This document shows positions 33,200-42,442 of a DNA stretch of 64,000 nt, piece by piece. Location of the stretch: positions 584,955 to 648,954 of the forward strand of contig NZ_BNCJ01000002.1 in NCBI RefSeq assembly GCF_014656415.1. Direction: 5' to 3'. The position numbers and the translations under genes are program-made. Within the stretch, counting starts at the first letter, position 1. Each line of letters opens with the position of its first letter. Source of the stretch: Seohaeicola zhoushanensis (GTDB lineage: Bacteria; Pseudomonadota; Alphaproteobacteria; Rhodobacterales; Rhodobacteraceae). A model generated the notes under the pieces. The model made no database searches. It had not been told where the DNA came from and saw only the letters and a program-made list of their open reading frames with translations.

Positions 33200-34885
33200 A
33201 TGGACAACCGGATGACTGGCGCCGAGGCGATGGTGCGGATGCTGCAGGCGCATGGCGTCACCCATATGTTCGGACTCTGTGGCGATACCACGCTGCCCTT
33301 CTATGACGCGCTGGCGCGGATGGATCATGGCATCACGCATTACCTGACCCGCGATGAACGCCACGCCGCCTATATGGGCGACGGTTATGCGCGGGTGACC
33401 GGCAAGCCGGGCGTCTGCGAGGGGCCCTCGGGCGGCGGCGCGACCTATATCCTGCCGGGCGTGGTCGAGGCCAACGAGAGTTCGATCCCGATTCTGGCGA
33501 TCACCTCGGATGTCTCCACCGCCTCGCGCGGGCGCTACCCGCTGACGGAACTGGACCAGAAGGCGCTGTTTGCGCCGCTGACCAAGTGGAACGCCTCGCT
33601 CGACGATGCCGCGCGGCTGCCGGCGATGGTGCGCGCGGCCTTCCGCGCGATGACCACGGGGCGGCCCGGCGCGGTGCACCTCGCGCTGCCCTTCGACACG
33701 CAGAAGGCCCCGGTCGAGGAGGCCGAGATCTGGGCCGACCCGCGCCACCGGACCTTCCCCGCCGAACGCGCCGGGCCCGATCCCGAGGCAATTACCGAGG
33801 CGGCGAACATGCTGGAGGGGGCGAAACGCGCCGTGGCGATCTGCGGCGGCGGGCCGGTGATCGCGGGGGCGGCTGAAGAACTGGCGGCGCTAGCGAGAAT
33901 GCTGGACCTGCCGATTGCAACAACGGTTTCGGGGCAGGGCGCCATCGCCGAAACTGACCCGCAGGCGCTGGGTGTGGTCGGTTCGAACGGCGGCAACCCG
34001 GCGACGCGGGCCGTGGTCGACGAGGCCGACCTCGTGCTGTTCATCGGCTGCCGCGCGGGGTCGGTCACCACCGAACGCTGGCGCTCGCCCAAGCCGGCCG
34101 TGAAGATCATCCACATCGACAGCGACCCGATGGTGATCGGCGCGAACTATTCCACCGAGGTGGCGATCTGCGCCGACGCGAAGCTGGCGCTGGCCGCGCT
34201 GGTGGCCGAACTGGGCAGCCGCGCGTTGGCCGGGCAGGGCGGGCAGGCGCGTGCCGCCGCCGCCTGGCAGGCCAAGCTTGCCGCATTTGCGCCGCTCGCC
34301 GCCAGCGACGAACGCCCGATCCGGCCCGAACGGGTCATCGCCACGCTGCAGGGCCTGCTTGACGACGACGCCATCATCGTCGCCGACCCCGGTACGCCCT
34401 GCCCCTACTTCAGCGCGCATTACCGCTGGCCGGTGGCGGGGCGGAACTTCATCACCAATCGCGCGCATGGCGCGCTCGGCTATGCGCTGGCGGCCTCGAT
34501 GGGCGCCCATGCCGGGCGCCCGGACGTCAAGACCGTGGCGGTGATGGGCGACGGTTCATTTGGCTTCTGCTGCGGCGAGTTCGAGACGATCTGCCGCTAC
34601 CGGATGCCGATCACCTCGATCGTCTTCTCCAACTCGGTCTACGGCTGGATCAAGGCGGGGCAGAACTCGGGCTTTGGCCAGCGGTTCTACAACGTCGATT
34701 TCAACCGCACCGATCATGCCGCCGTGGCCGCGGCCTTTGGCGTGAAGTCCTGGCGGGTCCAGGACCCGGCTGACCTCAAGCGGGTGCTGGCCGAGGCGCT
34801 GGCCCATGACGGCCCGACCCTGGTGGACGTGATCTCGCAGCCGCTGCACGAGGCGGCGGCCCCGGTGTCGGAATGGGTGGCCTGA
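33200..34885 (+). CDS. Thiamine-diphosphate-dependent enzyme (acetolactate-synthase-like)
   Basis: A 561-residue ThDP enzyme with the three-domain layout of acetolactate synthase and benzoylformate decarboxylase. The N-terminal PYR domain carries the cofactor-activating Glu53 (TRDERHAAYMGDGYAR). A central domain spans about 190-350. The PP domain has the metal/ThDP motif GDGSFGF at 450 ending at Asn478 (SIVFSNS). A decarboxylase, carboligase or cleaving enzyme on a 2-keto acid is likely; housekeeping acetolactate synthase is less so because no ilvH is adjacent. Shine-Dalgarno GGAGGG is upstream. Confidence 0.85.
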   Translation: MDNRMTGAEAMVRMLQAHGVTHMFGLCGDTTLPFYDALARMDHGITHYLTRDERHAAYMGDGYARVTGKPGVCEGPSGGGATYILPGVVEANESSIPILAITSDVSTASRGRYPLTELDQKALFAPLTKWNASLDDAARLPAMVRAAFRAMTTGRPGAVHLALPFDTQKAPVEEAEIWADPRHRTFPAERAGPDPEAITEAANMLEGAKRAVAICGGGPVIAGAAEELAALARMLDLPIATTVSGQGAIAETDPQALGVVGSNGGNPATRAVVDEADLVLFIGCRAGSVTTERWRSPKPAVKIIHIDSDPMVIGANYSTEVAICADAKLALAALVAELGSRALAGQGGQARAAAAWQAKLAAFAPLAASDERPIRPERVIATLQGLLDDDAIIVADPGTPCPYFSAHYRWPVAGRNFITNRAHGALGYALAASMGAHAGRPDVKTVAVMGDGSFGFCCGEFETICRYRMPITSIVFSNSVYGWIKAGQNSGFGQRFYNVDFNRTDHAAVAAAFGVKSWRVQDPADLKRVLAEALAHDGPTLVDVISQPLHEAAAPVSEWVA

Positions 34886-34936
34886 GGGTGGAGAGCTTCG
34901 CGCCGCTCGATCCGGCCTTTCGCCCGGCGGCACGCC

Positions 34937-35063
34937 GGGCAGCGCCTGCCTGCCCCCCGGCAGGCGCTTTCAACGTGGCAACGGGTGACGACGTCGGGGC
35001 ACCGAAAGCCCGCCCGCCGCTGACCCCGTCGTACTCCGGCGCCCGCCCAGGCAGGCGCTGCCC
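34937..35063. repeat. Nested inverted repeats with alternative pairing
   Basis: GGGCAGCGCCTGCCT (34937-34951) is exactly complementary to AGGCAGGCGCTGCCC (35049-35063). The same left arm, AGCGCCTGCC (34941-34950), also pairs perfectly with GGCAGGCGCT (34959-34968). Two mutually exclusive hairpins are therefore possible in the roughly 200-bp gap between the ThDP and enolase-family genes. I see no gene in the gap (34886-35084). Confidence 0.7.
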
Positions 35064-35084
35064 TTCTCGCCCGGAACGCGCCTC

Positions 35085-36224
35085 ATGACCGCGCCCGACG
35101 ACATCATCTCGGGCATGGAAGTCTGGCACTGCGCCCTGCCGGTGGTGGGGCGGCGCGACCACGGGATTGGCAGCGTCGGCGGGTCGGTCGAGGTCATCGT
35201 CCTGCGGCTCACCACCGAGGGCGGGCTGGAGGGCTGGGGCGAGGCCTCGCCCTGGGTTGTCTTCACCGGATCGCCCGAGGCCAGCTACGCCGCGCTGAAC
35301 CGCTATCTCCGCCCGCTGGTGATCGGCCGCCGGGTGTCAGACCGGCAGGCGATCATGGACCTTGCCCGCCGCGCCGTGGTGCATTGCACCGAGGCCAAGG
35401 CGGCGCTGGAAACCGCGCTGCTTGACCTGGCCGGCAAGCTTGCCGGCCAGCCGGTCTGGGCGCTGCTCGGCGGGCAGGACCCGCAACCGATCCCGCTCTC
35501 CTGTTCCATGGCCAACCCCGACTTCGCCGCCGACCGCGCTCTGCTTGCCCGGCTCGAGGCCGATGGCGTCGGCCTCGTCAAGCTCAAGACCGGCTTCAAG
35601 GGCCATGCCTTTGACATGGAGCGGCTCGACTATATCCGCGGCCACCACCCAGGGCTGAGGATCCGCGTCGACTATAACCAGGGCCTGACCCGCGAGGAGG
35701 CGATGGCTCAGGTGCCCGAGGTTGCCCGGTTTGCGCCCGATTTCATCGAGCAGCCGGTCGCCGCCGGCGACTGGGCGACGATGGCCGAGCTGCGCGGCCT
35801 GATCGAGATGCCGCTGCTGGCCGACGAGAGCGTCTTCGGCCCCGAGGACATGGCCCGCGCCATCGAGGCCGGCATCTGCGATGGCGTCTCGGTCAAGATC
35901 ATGAAGACCGGCGGCCTGACCCGTGCGCAGAGCGTGGCGCGCATGGCGGTCGAGGCGGGCCTTCTGGCCTATGGCGGCGACATGTTCGAAACCGGCATCG
36001 CCCATCTGGCCGGCGCGCATATGATCGCCGCAACCCCCGAGATCACGCTTGGCTGCGAATTCTACCAGGCGACGTATTTCCTTGCCGAAGACCTGCTGGC
36101 GGAACCTTTTCCCGTGAAAGACGGGTGCGTGCAGGTGCCCCGTTCCTCAGGATTGGGACTTGTGCCGGACACGGACAAGGTCCAGAAATTTTCCATTGCA
36201 AGCGCCGGGGGCCCCATCAATTGA
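35085..36224 (+). CDS. Enolase-superfamily enzyme, muconate-lactonizing (MLE) subgroup
   Basis: A 379-residue protein with the full catalytic set of the MLE subgroup: Lys166-x-Lys168 (LVKLKTGF), metal ligands Asp196 (RVDYNQG), Glu222 (FIEQPV) and Asp247 (LLADES), and Lys271 ([10 protein letters not shown]). With a Lys on each face it could perform 1,1-proton transfer (racemase/epimerase) or cycloisomerisation. Members act on muconates, dipeptides, N-acyl amino acids and hydroxyproline or proline betaines. Next to a D-amino-acid-type oxidase, an epimerase role is attractive but unproven. Its stop overlaps the next gene's TTG start. Confidence 0.87.
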   Translation: MTAPDDIISGMEVWHCALPVVGRRDHGIGSVGGSVEVIVLRLTTEGGLEGWGEASPWVVFTGSPEASYAALNRYLRPLVIGRRVSDRQAIMDLARRAVVHCTEAKAALETALLDLAGKLAGQPVWALLGGQDPQPIPLSCSMANPDFAADRALLARLEADGVGLVKLKTGFKGHAFDMERLDYIRGHHPGLRIRVDYNQGLTREEAMAQVPEVARFAPDFIEQPVAAGDWATMAELRGLIEMPLLADESVFGPEDMARAIEAGICDGVSVKIMKTGGLTRAQSVARMAVEAGLLAYGGDMFETGIAHLAGAHMIAATPEITLGCEFYQATYFLAEDLLAEPFPVKDGCVQVPRSSGLGLVPDTDKVQKFSIASAGGPIN

Positions 36225-37471
36225 CCGATACACCCAAGACCGTTGCGATCATCGGGGCCGGCATCGTCGGCGTCTCGACCGCGATCTGGCTGCAGCGCGA
36301 CGGGCACAGGGTCATCCTGATCGACCGCAAGGGGCCGGGCGAAGGCACCAGCCACGGCAATGGCGGCGTGTTGGCCTCCTGCTCGATCATTCCGGTGGCG
36401 GTGCCGGGCCTGATCGGCAAGGCGCCGCGGATGCTGTTCGACCCGAACCAGCCGCTGTTCCTGAAATGGGGCTACTTGCCGAAACTCGCGCCCTGGCTCT
36501 GGCGCTATCTCAAGACGGCCAATGCCGACAGCGTCCGTCACCGCGCCGCGGCGCTGGCGCCGATCATCGGTGACAGCCTGGCCGACCACCAGGCGCTGGC
36601 CACCGGGACGGGGGCCGAGAAATGGCTGATCCCGGCCGACTACGTCTTCCTCTACAATGACCGCGCCCATTACGAGGGCGACGCGCTGGGCTGGAGCATC
36701 CGCAAGGAATACGGCTTCGAGGGCGAGATCCTCGAAGGTGCAGCCTTCAAGGCCTATGACCCGAACTTCGGCGGCGCGATCAGCTTTGCGGTGCGCATGC
36801 CGAACCACGGCCGCATCGCCGATCCCGGCCAGTATGTGAAGGACCTTGCCGCCCATGCCGAGAGGCAGGGCGCCAAGATCATCAAGGCCGACGTGCAGGA
36901 TATCGTGCGCGAGAACGGCCGGGTGACCGGCATTCGCGCCGGCGGCACGACCATCGCCTGCGACGATGCCATCCTCGCCACCGGTGCCTGGTCGGTGCCG
37001 CTGACCAACAAGCTCGGCCTGCACATGCCGCTGGAGAGCGAACGCGGCTATCACCTCGAACTCTGGGAACCCTCGGTCATGCCGCGCTCGCCGGTCATGG
37101 TCGCTTCGGGCAAGTTCGTGGTGACCCCGATGGAGGGCCGTATCCGCCTCGCCGGCGTAGTCGAGTTCGGCGGGCTCGACGCGCCGCCCTCGCGCGCGCC
37201 CTTCCGCCTGCTCGAACGCAACATCCGTGCGGCGATGCCTGGGCTGACCTGGAAGAAGACGATCGAATGGATGGGCCACCGCCCCTCGATGGTCGATTCG
37301 ATCCCGGTGATCGGCAAGGTGCCGGGGGTCGAGGGCATCTACCTCGGCTTTGGCCACGACCATGTCGGTCTGACAGGCGGCCCCAAGACCGGACGCATCC
37401 TCGCGCAGCTGGTATCCGGCCGCGCGCCCAACATTGATCTTGCCCCCTATAGTCCTGAACGTTTTAACTGA
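36221..37471 (+). CDS. FAD-dependent D-amino-acid dehydrogenase-like oxidoreductase (DAO family)
   Basis: A 416-residue DadA/DAO-type flavoprotein. [21 protein letters not shown] is the N-terminal FAD-binding Rossmann motif, [11 protein letters not shown] is typical of DadA-like enzymes, and [20 protein letters not shown] is the C-terminal FAD-contact region. It should oxidise a secondary or D-amino acid. The start is read as TTG at 36221, overlapping the enolase gene's stop as TTGA. An in-frame ATG exists at 36125, but it would add about 32 residues read out of frame from enolase-coding DNA. Confidence 0.87.
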   Translation: MTDTPKTVAIIGAGIVGVSTAIWLQRDGHRVILIDRKGPGEGTSHGNGGVLASCSIIPVAVPGLIGKAPRMLFDPNQPLFLKWGYLPKLAPWLWRYLKTANADSVRHRAAALAPIIGDSLADHQALATGTGAEKWLIPADYVFLYNDRAHYEGDALGWSIRKEYGFEGEILEGAAFKAYDPNFGGAISFAVRMPNHGRIADPGQYVKDLAAHAERQGAKIIKADVQDIVRENGRVTGIRAGGTTIACDDAILATGAWSVPLTNKLGLHMPLESERGYHLELWEPSVMPRSPVMVASGKFVVTPMEGRIRLAGVVEFGGLDAPPSRAPFRLLERNIRAAMPGLTWKKTIEWMGHRPSMVDSIPVIGKVPGVEGIYLGFGHDHVGLTGGPKTGRILAQLVSGRAPNIDLAPYSPERFN

Positions 37472-37522
37472 AACCGCAACCGGTGCCGCAGAGCGCCGGA
37501 TCCTCAAAACAGGGAGACTGAA

Positions 37523-38500
37523 ATGAAGACAATTGCACGACTGATGGCGGCCAGTGCCATGACCTTCGCCGGCGCGGTGACCGCGCAGGCCGAGAAGTGG
37601 GACATGCCGATGGCCTACGCGGCCTCGAACTTCCACTCCGAGATCGGCGCCGCCTTCGGCAAATGCGTGACCGACGGCACCAAGGGCGCTCTCGAGATCG
37701 TGACCCACCCCTCGGGCTCGCTGTTTGCCGGCAACGAGATCAAGCGCGCGGTGCAGACCGGCCAGGCCAATATCGGCGAGCGGCTGCTCTCGGCACATGA
37801 GAACGAGAACCCGCTCTACGGCGTCGACTCGATCCCCTTCCTGGTCTCCTCCTTCGACGAGCACGAAAAGCTCTGGAAGATCGCCGAGCCCTATGTGACC
37901 AAGGCACTGGCGGGCGACAACCTGCATTATCTCTACTCGGTTCCGTGGCCGCCGCAGGGCCTCTACATCAACAAGCCGATGACCTCGGTGGCCGACCTCA
38001 AGGGCGTCAAGTTCCGCTCCTATTCGACCGCCACGGCCCGCATGGCCGAGCTGACCGGCGCTCTGCCGGTGCAGGTCGAGGCGGCGGAACTCAGCCAGGC
38101 GCTGGCGACCGGCGTGGCCGAGAGCTTCATCTCCTCGGGCGCGACCGGCTATGACCGCAAGGTCTGGGAGCACCTGAGCCACTTCTACGAAGTCGACGCC
38201 TGGCTGCCGCGCAACGCCGTCTTCGTGAACATGGACGCCTGGAACGGCCTCGACGACGCCACCAAGACGGTGATGAACGACTGCGCCGCCACTGCGGCAG
38301 CCGACGGCCTTGCCAAGTCGAAGGACTATACCGCTTTCACGCTTGACGGGCTGAAAGCAGGCGGCATGACCGTCGAACGCGCCGGTGACGAGCTGATGAA
38401 CGGCCTCAAGGCGATCGGCGCGACCATGACCGAGGAGTGGCTGGCCAAGGCCGGTGACGACGGCAAGGCCATCGTCGACGCCTACAAGGCCGGCAACTGA
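37523..38500 (+). CDS. TRAP transporter substrate-binding protein (DctP type)
   Basis: A 325-residue periplasmic binding protein with a signal peptide cleaved after AQA (about 23). VADLKGVKFRSYSTATARM holds the conserved Arg that usually clamps a ligand carboxylate. Together with the dctQ/dctM genes it makes a complete tripartite importer for an organic acid or betaine-like acid. GGGAG is upstream of the ATG. The 104-bp gap to dctQ has a double hairpin, which fits the need for more binding protein than membrane subunits. Confidence 0.9.
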   Translation: MKTIARLMAASAMTFAGAVTAQAEKWDMPMAYAASNFHSEIGAAFGKCVTDGTKGALEIVTHPSGSLFAGNEIKRAVQTGQANIGERLLSAHENENPLYGVDSIPFLVSSFDEHEKLWKIAEPYVTKALAGDNLHYLYSVPWPPQGLYINKPMTSVADLKGVKFRSYSTATARMAELTGALPVQVEAAELSQALATGVAESFISSGATGYDRKVWEHLSHFYEVDAWLPRNAVFVNMDAWNGLDDATKTVMNDCAATAAADGLAKSKDYTAFTLDGLKAGGMTVERAGDELMNGLKAIGATMTEEWLAKAGDDGKAIVDAYKAGN

Positions 38501-38522
38501 CGCCGGACGACCGGGCCGGGGC

Positions 38523-38568
38523 CAAATTTCTTGCGAAGAAATTTGCAAAAATCTTTGCAAGATTTTTG
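38523..38568. terminator. Abutting pair of perfect 10-bp hairpins between dctP and dctQ
   Basis: CAAATTTCTT-gcg-AAGAAATTTG (38523-38545) is followed with no gap by CAAAAATCTT-tgc-AAGATTTTTG (38546-38568). Each is a perfect 10-bp stem with a 3-nt loop, the same layout as at 31564-31611. It probably protects the dctP mRNA 3' end or attenuates read-through into dctQM. Confidence 0.7.
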
Positions 38569-38604
38569 GCCCCCCTTCCAGCTGGTGCAACGCGGGGGTG
38601 AGCG

Positions 38605-39135
38605 ATGCCGATTGCCAGGGTGCTGCGGCGCCTTCTTGATGGCCTGTACACTCTTGGCGGAGTGATCGCGGCCTTTTTCCTGATCGCCATCCTGGTGCTG
38701 ATCGTGCTGCAGATGCTGGCGCGATGGACCGGGCAGGTCTTTCCCGGCGCGACCGATTACGCCGGCTACTGCATGGCGGCGGCCTCGTTCTTCGCCTTCG
38801 CCTATGCGCTGAACCACGGCGCGCATATCCGGGTGTCGCTGTTCCTCACCGCGCTCGGCCGGCACCGCTGGTGGGGCGAGGTCTGGTGCTTCGGCATCGG
38901 CGCGGCCACCGCGACCTACTTTGCCTACTACGCCGTCAAGGGCACCCGGCTGTCGTTGCGCTTCAAGGAACTGAGCCAGGGCCTCGACGCCACGCCGATG
39001 TGGATCCCGCAGCTGGCGATGTGCATCGGCACCATCCTTCTCGCGGTCTGTTTCTGGGATCACCTGATCCGGCTGCTCTTCACCGGGTCTCACGGTATCT
39101 CGGAAGAGACCGTCGACCAGGCCCACGCGGAGTAG
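38605..39135 (+). CDS. TRAP transporter small permease subunit (DctQ type)
   Basis: A 176-residue membrane protein with four predicted helices (about 15-37, 53-72, 90-112 and 132-155). Conserved features include LLDGLYTLGGVIAAFFLIAI and ATDYAGYCMAAASFFAFAYAL. It is the small TRAP subunit that scaffolds the large one. The dctM-type gene follows after 4 bp. ATG at 38605 after a GGGGGTGAGCG stretch. Confidence 0.9.
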   Translation: MPIARVLRRLLDGLYTLGGVIAAFFLIAILVLIVLQMLARWTGQVFPGATDYAGYCMAAASFFAFAYALNHGAHIRVSLFLTALGRHRWWGEVWCFGIGAATATYFAYYAVKGTRLSLRFKELSQGLDATPMWIPQLAMCIGTILLAVCFWDHLIRLLFTGSHGISEETVDQAHAE

Positions 39136-39139
39136 GTTC

Positions 39140-40453
39140 ATGGAACAGCTCATTCCCATCGCCATCTTCCTCTGCGTCCTCTTCCTGCTGCTGGGCTCCG
39201 GCGTCTGGGTCGGCCTCGCGCTGATGGGCGTGGCCTATGTCGGCATGGAGCTCTTCACCTCGCGCCCCGCCGGCGACGCGATGATCACCAAGATCTGGAC
39301 CTCGTCTTCCTCCTGGACGCTGACCGCCCTGCCATTGTTCATCTGGATGGGCGAGATCCTCTACCGAACGCGATTGTCCGAGGACATGTTCCGCGGCCTC
39401 AGCCCCTGGATGGCGCGGCTGCCGGGGGGGCTCGTGCATACCAATATCGTCGGCTGCACCGTCTTCGCGGCGGTCTCGGGCTCTTCGGCGGCAACGCTGA
39501 CCACGGTCGGCAAGATGTCGATCCCCGAGCTGCGCAAGCGCAACTATCCCGAAACCATGATCATCGGCACCCTGGCGGGGGCCGCCACGCTGGGCCTGAT
39601 GATCCCGCCCTCGCTGACGCTGATCGTCTACGGCGTCACGATCAACGAATCGATCACCAAGTTGTTCATGGCCGGCGTCTTCCCCGGCCTGGTGCTGGCG
39701 GCGATGTTCATGGCCTATGTCGCCATCGCCTCCTTCGTGAAGCGCGACTTCAACCCGACGCCTGAACCGCGAATGAGCTTTACCGAGAAGCTGAAGAACT
39801 CGCGCTTCCTGCTGCCGGTGATCTGCCTGATCCTGGTGGTGATCGGCTCGATGTATCTCGGCCTTGCCACGGCGACCGAGGCGGCGGCCTTCGGGGTGAT
39901 CGGCTCGCTGCTGCTGGCGGCGGGGCAGGGGTCGCTCTCCTTTGCGACCTTCTCTGAGAGCCTGATGGGCGCGGTGCGCACCTCGGCGATGATCGCGCTG
40001 ATCCTCGCCGGCGCGGCCTTCCTGTCGCTCTCGATGGGCTTCACTGGCCTGCCGCGCGGGCTGGCGGACCTGATCGCCTCGCTGGAGCTGTCGAAGTTTC
40101 AGCTTCTGATGGCGCTGCTGGTCTTCTACATCGTGCTTGGCTGCTTCCTGGACGGAATCTCTTCGGTGGTGCTGACCATGGCGGTGGTCGAGCCGATGAT
40201 CCGCCAGGCCGGCATCGACATCATCTGGTTCGGCATCTTCATCGTGGTGGTGGTCGAGATGGCGCAGATCACGCCGCCGATCGGCTTCAACCTCTTCGTG
40301 CTGCAGGGGATGACCGGGCACCAGATGACCTTCATCGCCCGCGCCGCGATCCCGATGTTCCTGATCATGGTGGCGATGGTCTTTGTGCTGATCTTCTTCC
40401 CCGAGATCGCCACATGGCTGCCCGAGAACATCCGCCAGCGGCCCGGCACCTGA
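39140..40453 (+). CDS. TRAP transporter large permease subunit (DctM type)
   Basis: A 437-residue membrane protein with about twelve helices, the transport channel of the TRAP system. GCTVFAAVSGSSAATLTTVG and LAGAATLGLMIPPSLTLIVYG are the conserved DctM motifs around the substrate/sodium site, and a second-half repeat includes TPPIGFNLFVLQG. Its stop overlaps the next membrane-protein gene as TGATG, so that protein is coproduced. Confidence 0.93.
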   Translation: MEQLIPIAIFLCVLFLLLGSGVWVGLALMGVAYVGMELFTSRPAGDAMITKIWTSSSSWTLTALPLFIWMGEILYRTRLSEDMFRGLSPWMARLPGGLVHTNIVGCTVFAAVSGSSAATLTTVGKMSIPELRKRNYPETMIIGTLAGAATLGLMIPPSLTLIVYGVTINESITKLFMAGVFPGLVLAAMFMAYVAIASFVKRDFNPTPEPRMSFTEKLKNSRFLLPVICLILVVIGSMYLGLATATEAAAFGVIGSLLLAAGQGSLSFATFSESLMGAVRTSAMIALILAGAAFLSLSMGFTGLPRGLADLIASLELSKFQLLMALLVFYIVLGCFLDGISSVVLTMAVVEPMIRQAGIDIIWFGIFIVVVVEMAQITPPIGFNLFVLQGMTGHQMTFIARAAIPMFLIMVAMVFVLIFFPEIATWLPENIRQRPGT

Positions 40454-41358
40454 TGCACCTGCTGGTACTGGCCGCCCGCCACGGGCGGCTGCTGCTGGTC
40501 GCCGGGCTGGTGGCGGGGCTGGTCCTGCAGGACCTGGCCCAGGCGATGCGGGCCTGGCTGCCGGCGATGGTGGCCGGGCTGATCCTGATCTCGGCCTTCC
40601 GCATCGGCCACCGCCAGGCGATGACCTCGCTTGCCGAGCTGCCGCGCCTTGCCGGGGCGGTGCTGGCCTTCCAGGTGGCGGTGCCGCTGGCGGTGGCGCT
40701 GGCCTGCCTGGCGCTGGGGCTGGCGGGCACGCCCCTGGCGGTGGCGCTCACGCTGATGACGGCGGCGCCCTCGGTTGCGGGCAGTCCGAACCTGACGGTG
40801 ATGGCCGGCGGCCCGCCGGTGCCGGCGCTGCGCATGGTGATCGTCGGCACGGCGGTGCTGCCACTGACGGTGATCCCGGCCTTCCTGGTCAGCTCGGGCC
40901 TCGGCGGGCCGGCCGACCTGCTGTACGTCTCGGCCCGCCTGACCGCGATCATCCTCGCCGCCGCCGGGGTGGCCTTCTGGCTGCGCGCGCGCCTCCTGCC
41001 GGCGCCGGAGGCGCGGCAGGTTCAGGCCGTCGACGGCGCCTCGGCGCTCTTGATGGCGGTGATGGTGGTCGGGTTGATGTCAGCGGCCGGTCCGGCGCTG
41101 ACCCAGGAACCGGCGCGCTTCTTCACCTGGCTGGGCATCGCCTTCGCCGCCAACTTCGGGCTGCAGCTGCTGGCGGGCCGGGTGCTGCGCGGCCGCGACG
41201 ACCGCACCCCGCTTGCGATCATCGCGGGAAACCGCAACATCGCGTTGTTCCTCGTGGCGCTGCCGCCCGAGATCACTACGCCGATCCTGCTCTTCATCGG
41301 CTGCTACCAGGTGCCGATGTATCTGACGCCGCTGCTGATGCGCTGGTATTACCGCTGA
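40453..41358 (+). CDS. Ten-TM membrane protein, bile-acid/sodium-symporter-like
   Basis: A 301-residue, almost wholly hydrophobic protein with about ten helices in two similar halves. Features such as MTAAPSVAGSPNLTVMAGG, a second-half GNRNIALFLVALP and the closing FIGCYQVPMYLTPLLMRWYY resemble the bile-acid:sodium symporter/auxin-efflux fold, but the identity is low-certainty. It is translationally coupled to dctM, so it may export or exchange a product of the same pathway. Confidence 0.65.
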   Translation: MHLLVLAARHGRLLLVAGLVAGLVLQDLAQAMRAWLPAMVAGLILISAFRIGHRQAMTSLAELPRLAGAVLAFQVAVPLAVALACLALGLAGTPLAVALTLMTAAPSVAGSPNLTVMAGGPPVPALRMVIVGTAVLPLTVIPAFLVSSGLGGPADLLYVSARLTAIILAAAGVAFWLRARLLPAPEARQVQAVDGASALLMAVMVVGLMSAAGPALTQEPARFFTWLGIAFAANFGLQLLAGRVLRGRDDRTPLAIIAGNRNIALFLVALPPEITTPILLFIGCYQVPMYLTPLLMRWYYR

Positions 41359-41361
41359 GCT

Positions 41362-41436
41362 GCGGCTTCCTTTTGCCCCAAATATCCTCGGGGGGAGCGG
41401 CCGCCAGGCCGCCGGGGGGCAGACAGCCCCCCGCCT
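41362..41436. repeat. Dispersed intergenic repeat with two hairpins, between convergent genes
   Basis: The element begins CGGCTTCCTTTTGCCCC-AAATATCC (41363-41387), nearly identical to the copy at 8714-8739. It continues with a hairpin GCGGCC-gcca-GGCCGC (41397-41412) and another, GGGGGGC-agaca-GCCCCCC (41414-41432). It lies between a plus-strand membrane gene and the convergent gshB, where it can terminate transcription from either side. Confidence 0.75.
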
Positions 41437-41446
41437 CGGAGTTCTC

Positions 41447-42382
41447 TCAGCCGACCTTCGCCTCGATCACCTGCCAGATCTTCTCGGCCACGTTGATGCC
41501 GTCGAAGCGTTCCAGCTCCTGGATGCCGGTGGGCGAGGTCACGTTGATCTCGGTCAGATAGTCGCCGATCACGTCGATGCCGACGAAGACCTGGCCCTTC
41601 TCGCGCAGGAGCGGGCCGATGGTGGCGCAGATCTCGCGGTCGCGTGCGGTGAGGCCAACCTTCTCGGGGCGTCCGCCCACATGCATGTTCGAGCGCGTCT
41701 CGCCCGCCTTCGGCACCCGGTTGATCGCACCCACCGGCTCGCCGTCGACCAGGATCACCCGCTTGTCGCCCTGGGCGACGGCGGGCAGGAACTTCTGCAC
41801 GATCAGCGGCTCGCGCGAGAAGCCGGTGAACAGCTCGTAGAGCGAGGAGAGGTTGCGGTCGTTCTCGTCCAGGCGGAACACGCCGGCGCCGCCGTTGCCG
41901 TAAAGCGGCTTGAGGATGATGTCGCCATGGCGCGCCTTGAAGGCGCGGATGGTGTCGAGGTCGCGGGCGATGGTGGTCGGCGGGGTCAGGCCGGGGAAGT
42001 TCAGCACCAGCAGCTTCTCGGGGAAGTTGCGCACCCAGAACGGGTCGTTGACCACCAGCGTCGTCGCCTTCAGCCGGTCGAGCAGGTGCGTCGAGGTGAT
42101 GTAATGCATGTCGAAGGGCGGATCCTGGCGCAGCCAGACCACGTCGAAATCGGCCAGGTCCACCTCGCGCGACTCGCCCAGGATCGCCGGCGCCTCAGGC
42201 ACCCGCTGCACGGTCATATCCTGTCCGCGCGCGGTGATCCGGCCCTCCTGGAAGGCCAGCTGGTCCGGCCCGTAGTAGAACAGCGTATGTCCGCGCTTCT
42301 GGGCCTCTTCGGCCAGCCGGAAGCTGCTGTCGGCGTTGATGTTCACCGAAAGGATCGGATCCATCTGGAAGGCGATTTTCAT
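41447..42382 (-). CDS. gshB: Glutathione synthetase
   Basis: A 311-residue ATP-grasp ligase that joins glycine to gamma-glutamylcysteine. MKIAFQMDPILSVNINADSS is the characteristic N-terminus, ILKPLYGNGGAGVFRL the ATP-grasp lid, and VGIDVIGDYLTEINVTSPTG the metal/ATP-binding C-terminal motif. The start ATG at 42382 matches the family. It lies downstream of yraN and rsmI on the same strand. Confidence 0.96.
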   Translation of the reverse strand: MKIAFQMDPILSVNINADSSFRLAEEAQKRGHTLFYYGPDQLAFQEGRITARGQDMTVQRVPEAPAILGESREVDLADFDVVWLRQDPPFDMHYITSTHLLDRLKATTLVVNDPFWVRNFPEKLLVLNFPGLTPPTTIARDLDTIRAFKARHGDIILKPLYGNGGAGVFRLDENDRNLSSLYELFTGFSREPLIVQKFLPAVAQGDKRVILVDGEPVGAINRVPKAGETRSNMHVGGRPEKVGLTARDREICATIGPLLREKGQVFVGIDVIGDYLTEINVTSPTGIQELERFDGINVAEKIWQVIEAKVG

Positions 42383-42442
42383 GGCGGTCCCCTTGTCGCT
42401 GGCCGCATTCATGGCGCAGCGGCGAGGGGGGATCAATGGCGA

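Noticed and set aside
34886-35084. Small open frames in the gap between the ThDP and enolase-family genes
   Set aside because: They run through inverted repeats, lack ribosome sites and have Pro/Ala/Arg-rich translations.
36062-38590. 842-codon minus-strand open frame opposite the flavoprotein and dctP
   Set aside because: Same antisense artefact; the plus-strand genes have intact FAD and TRAP motifs.
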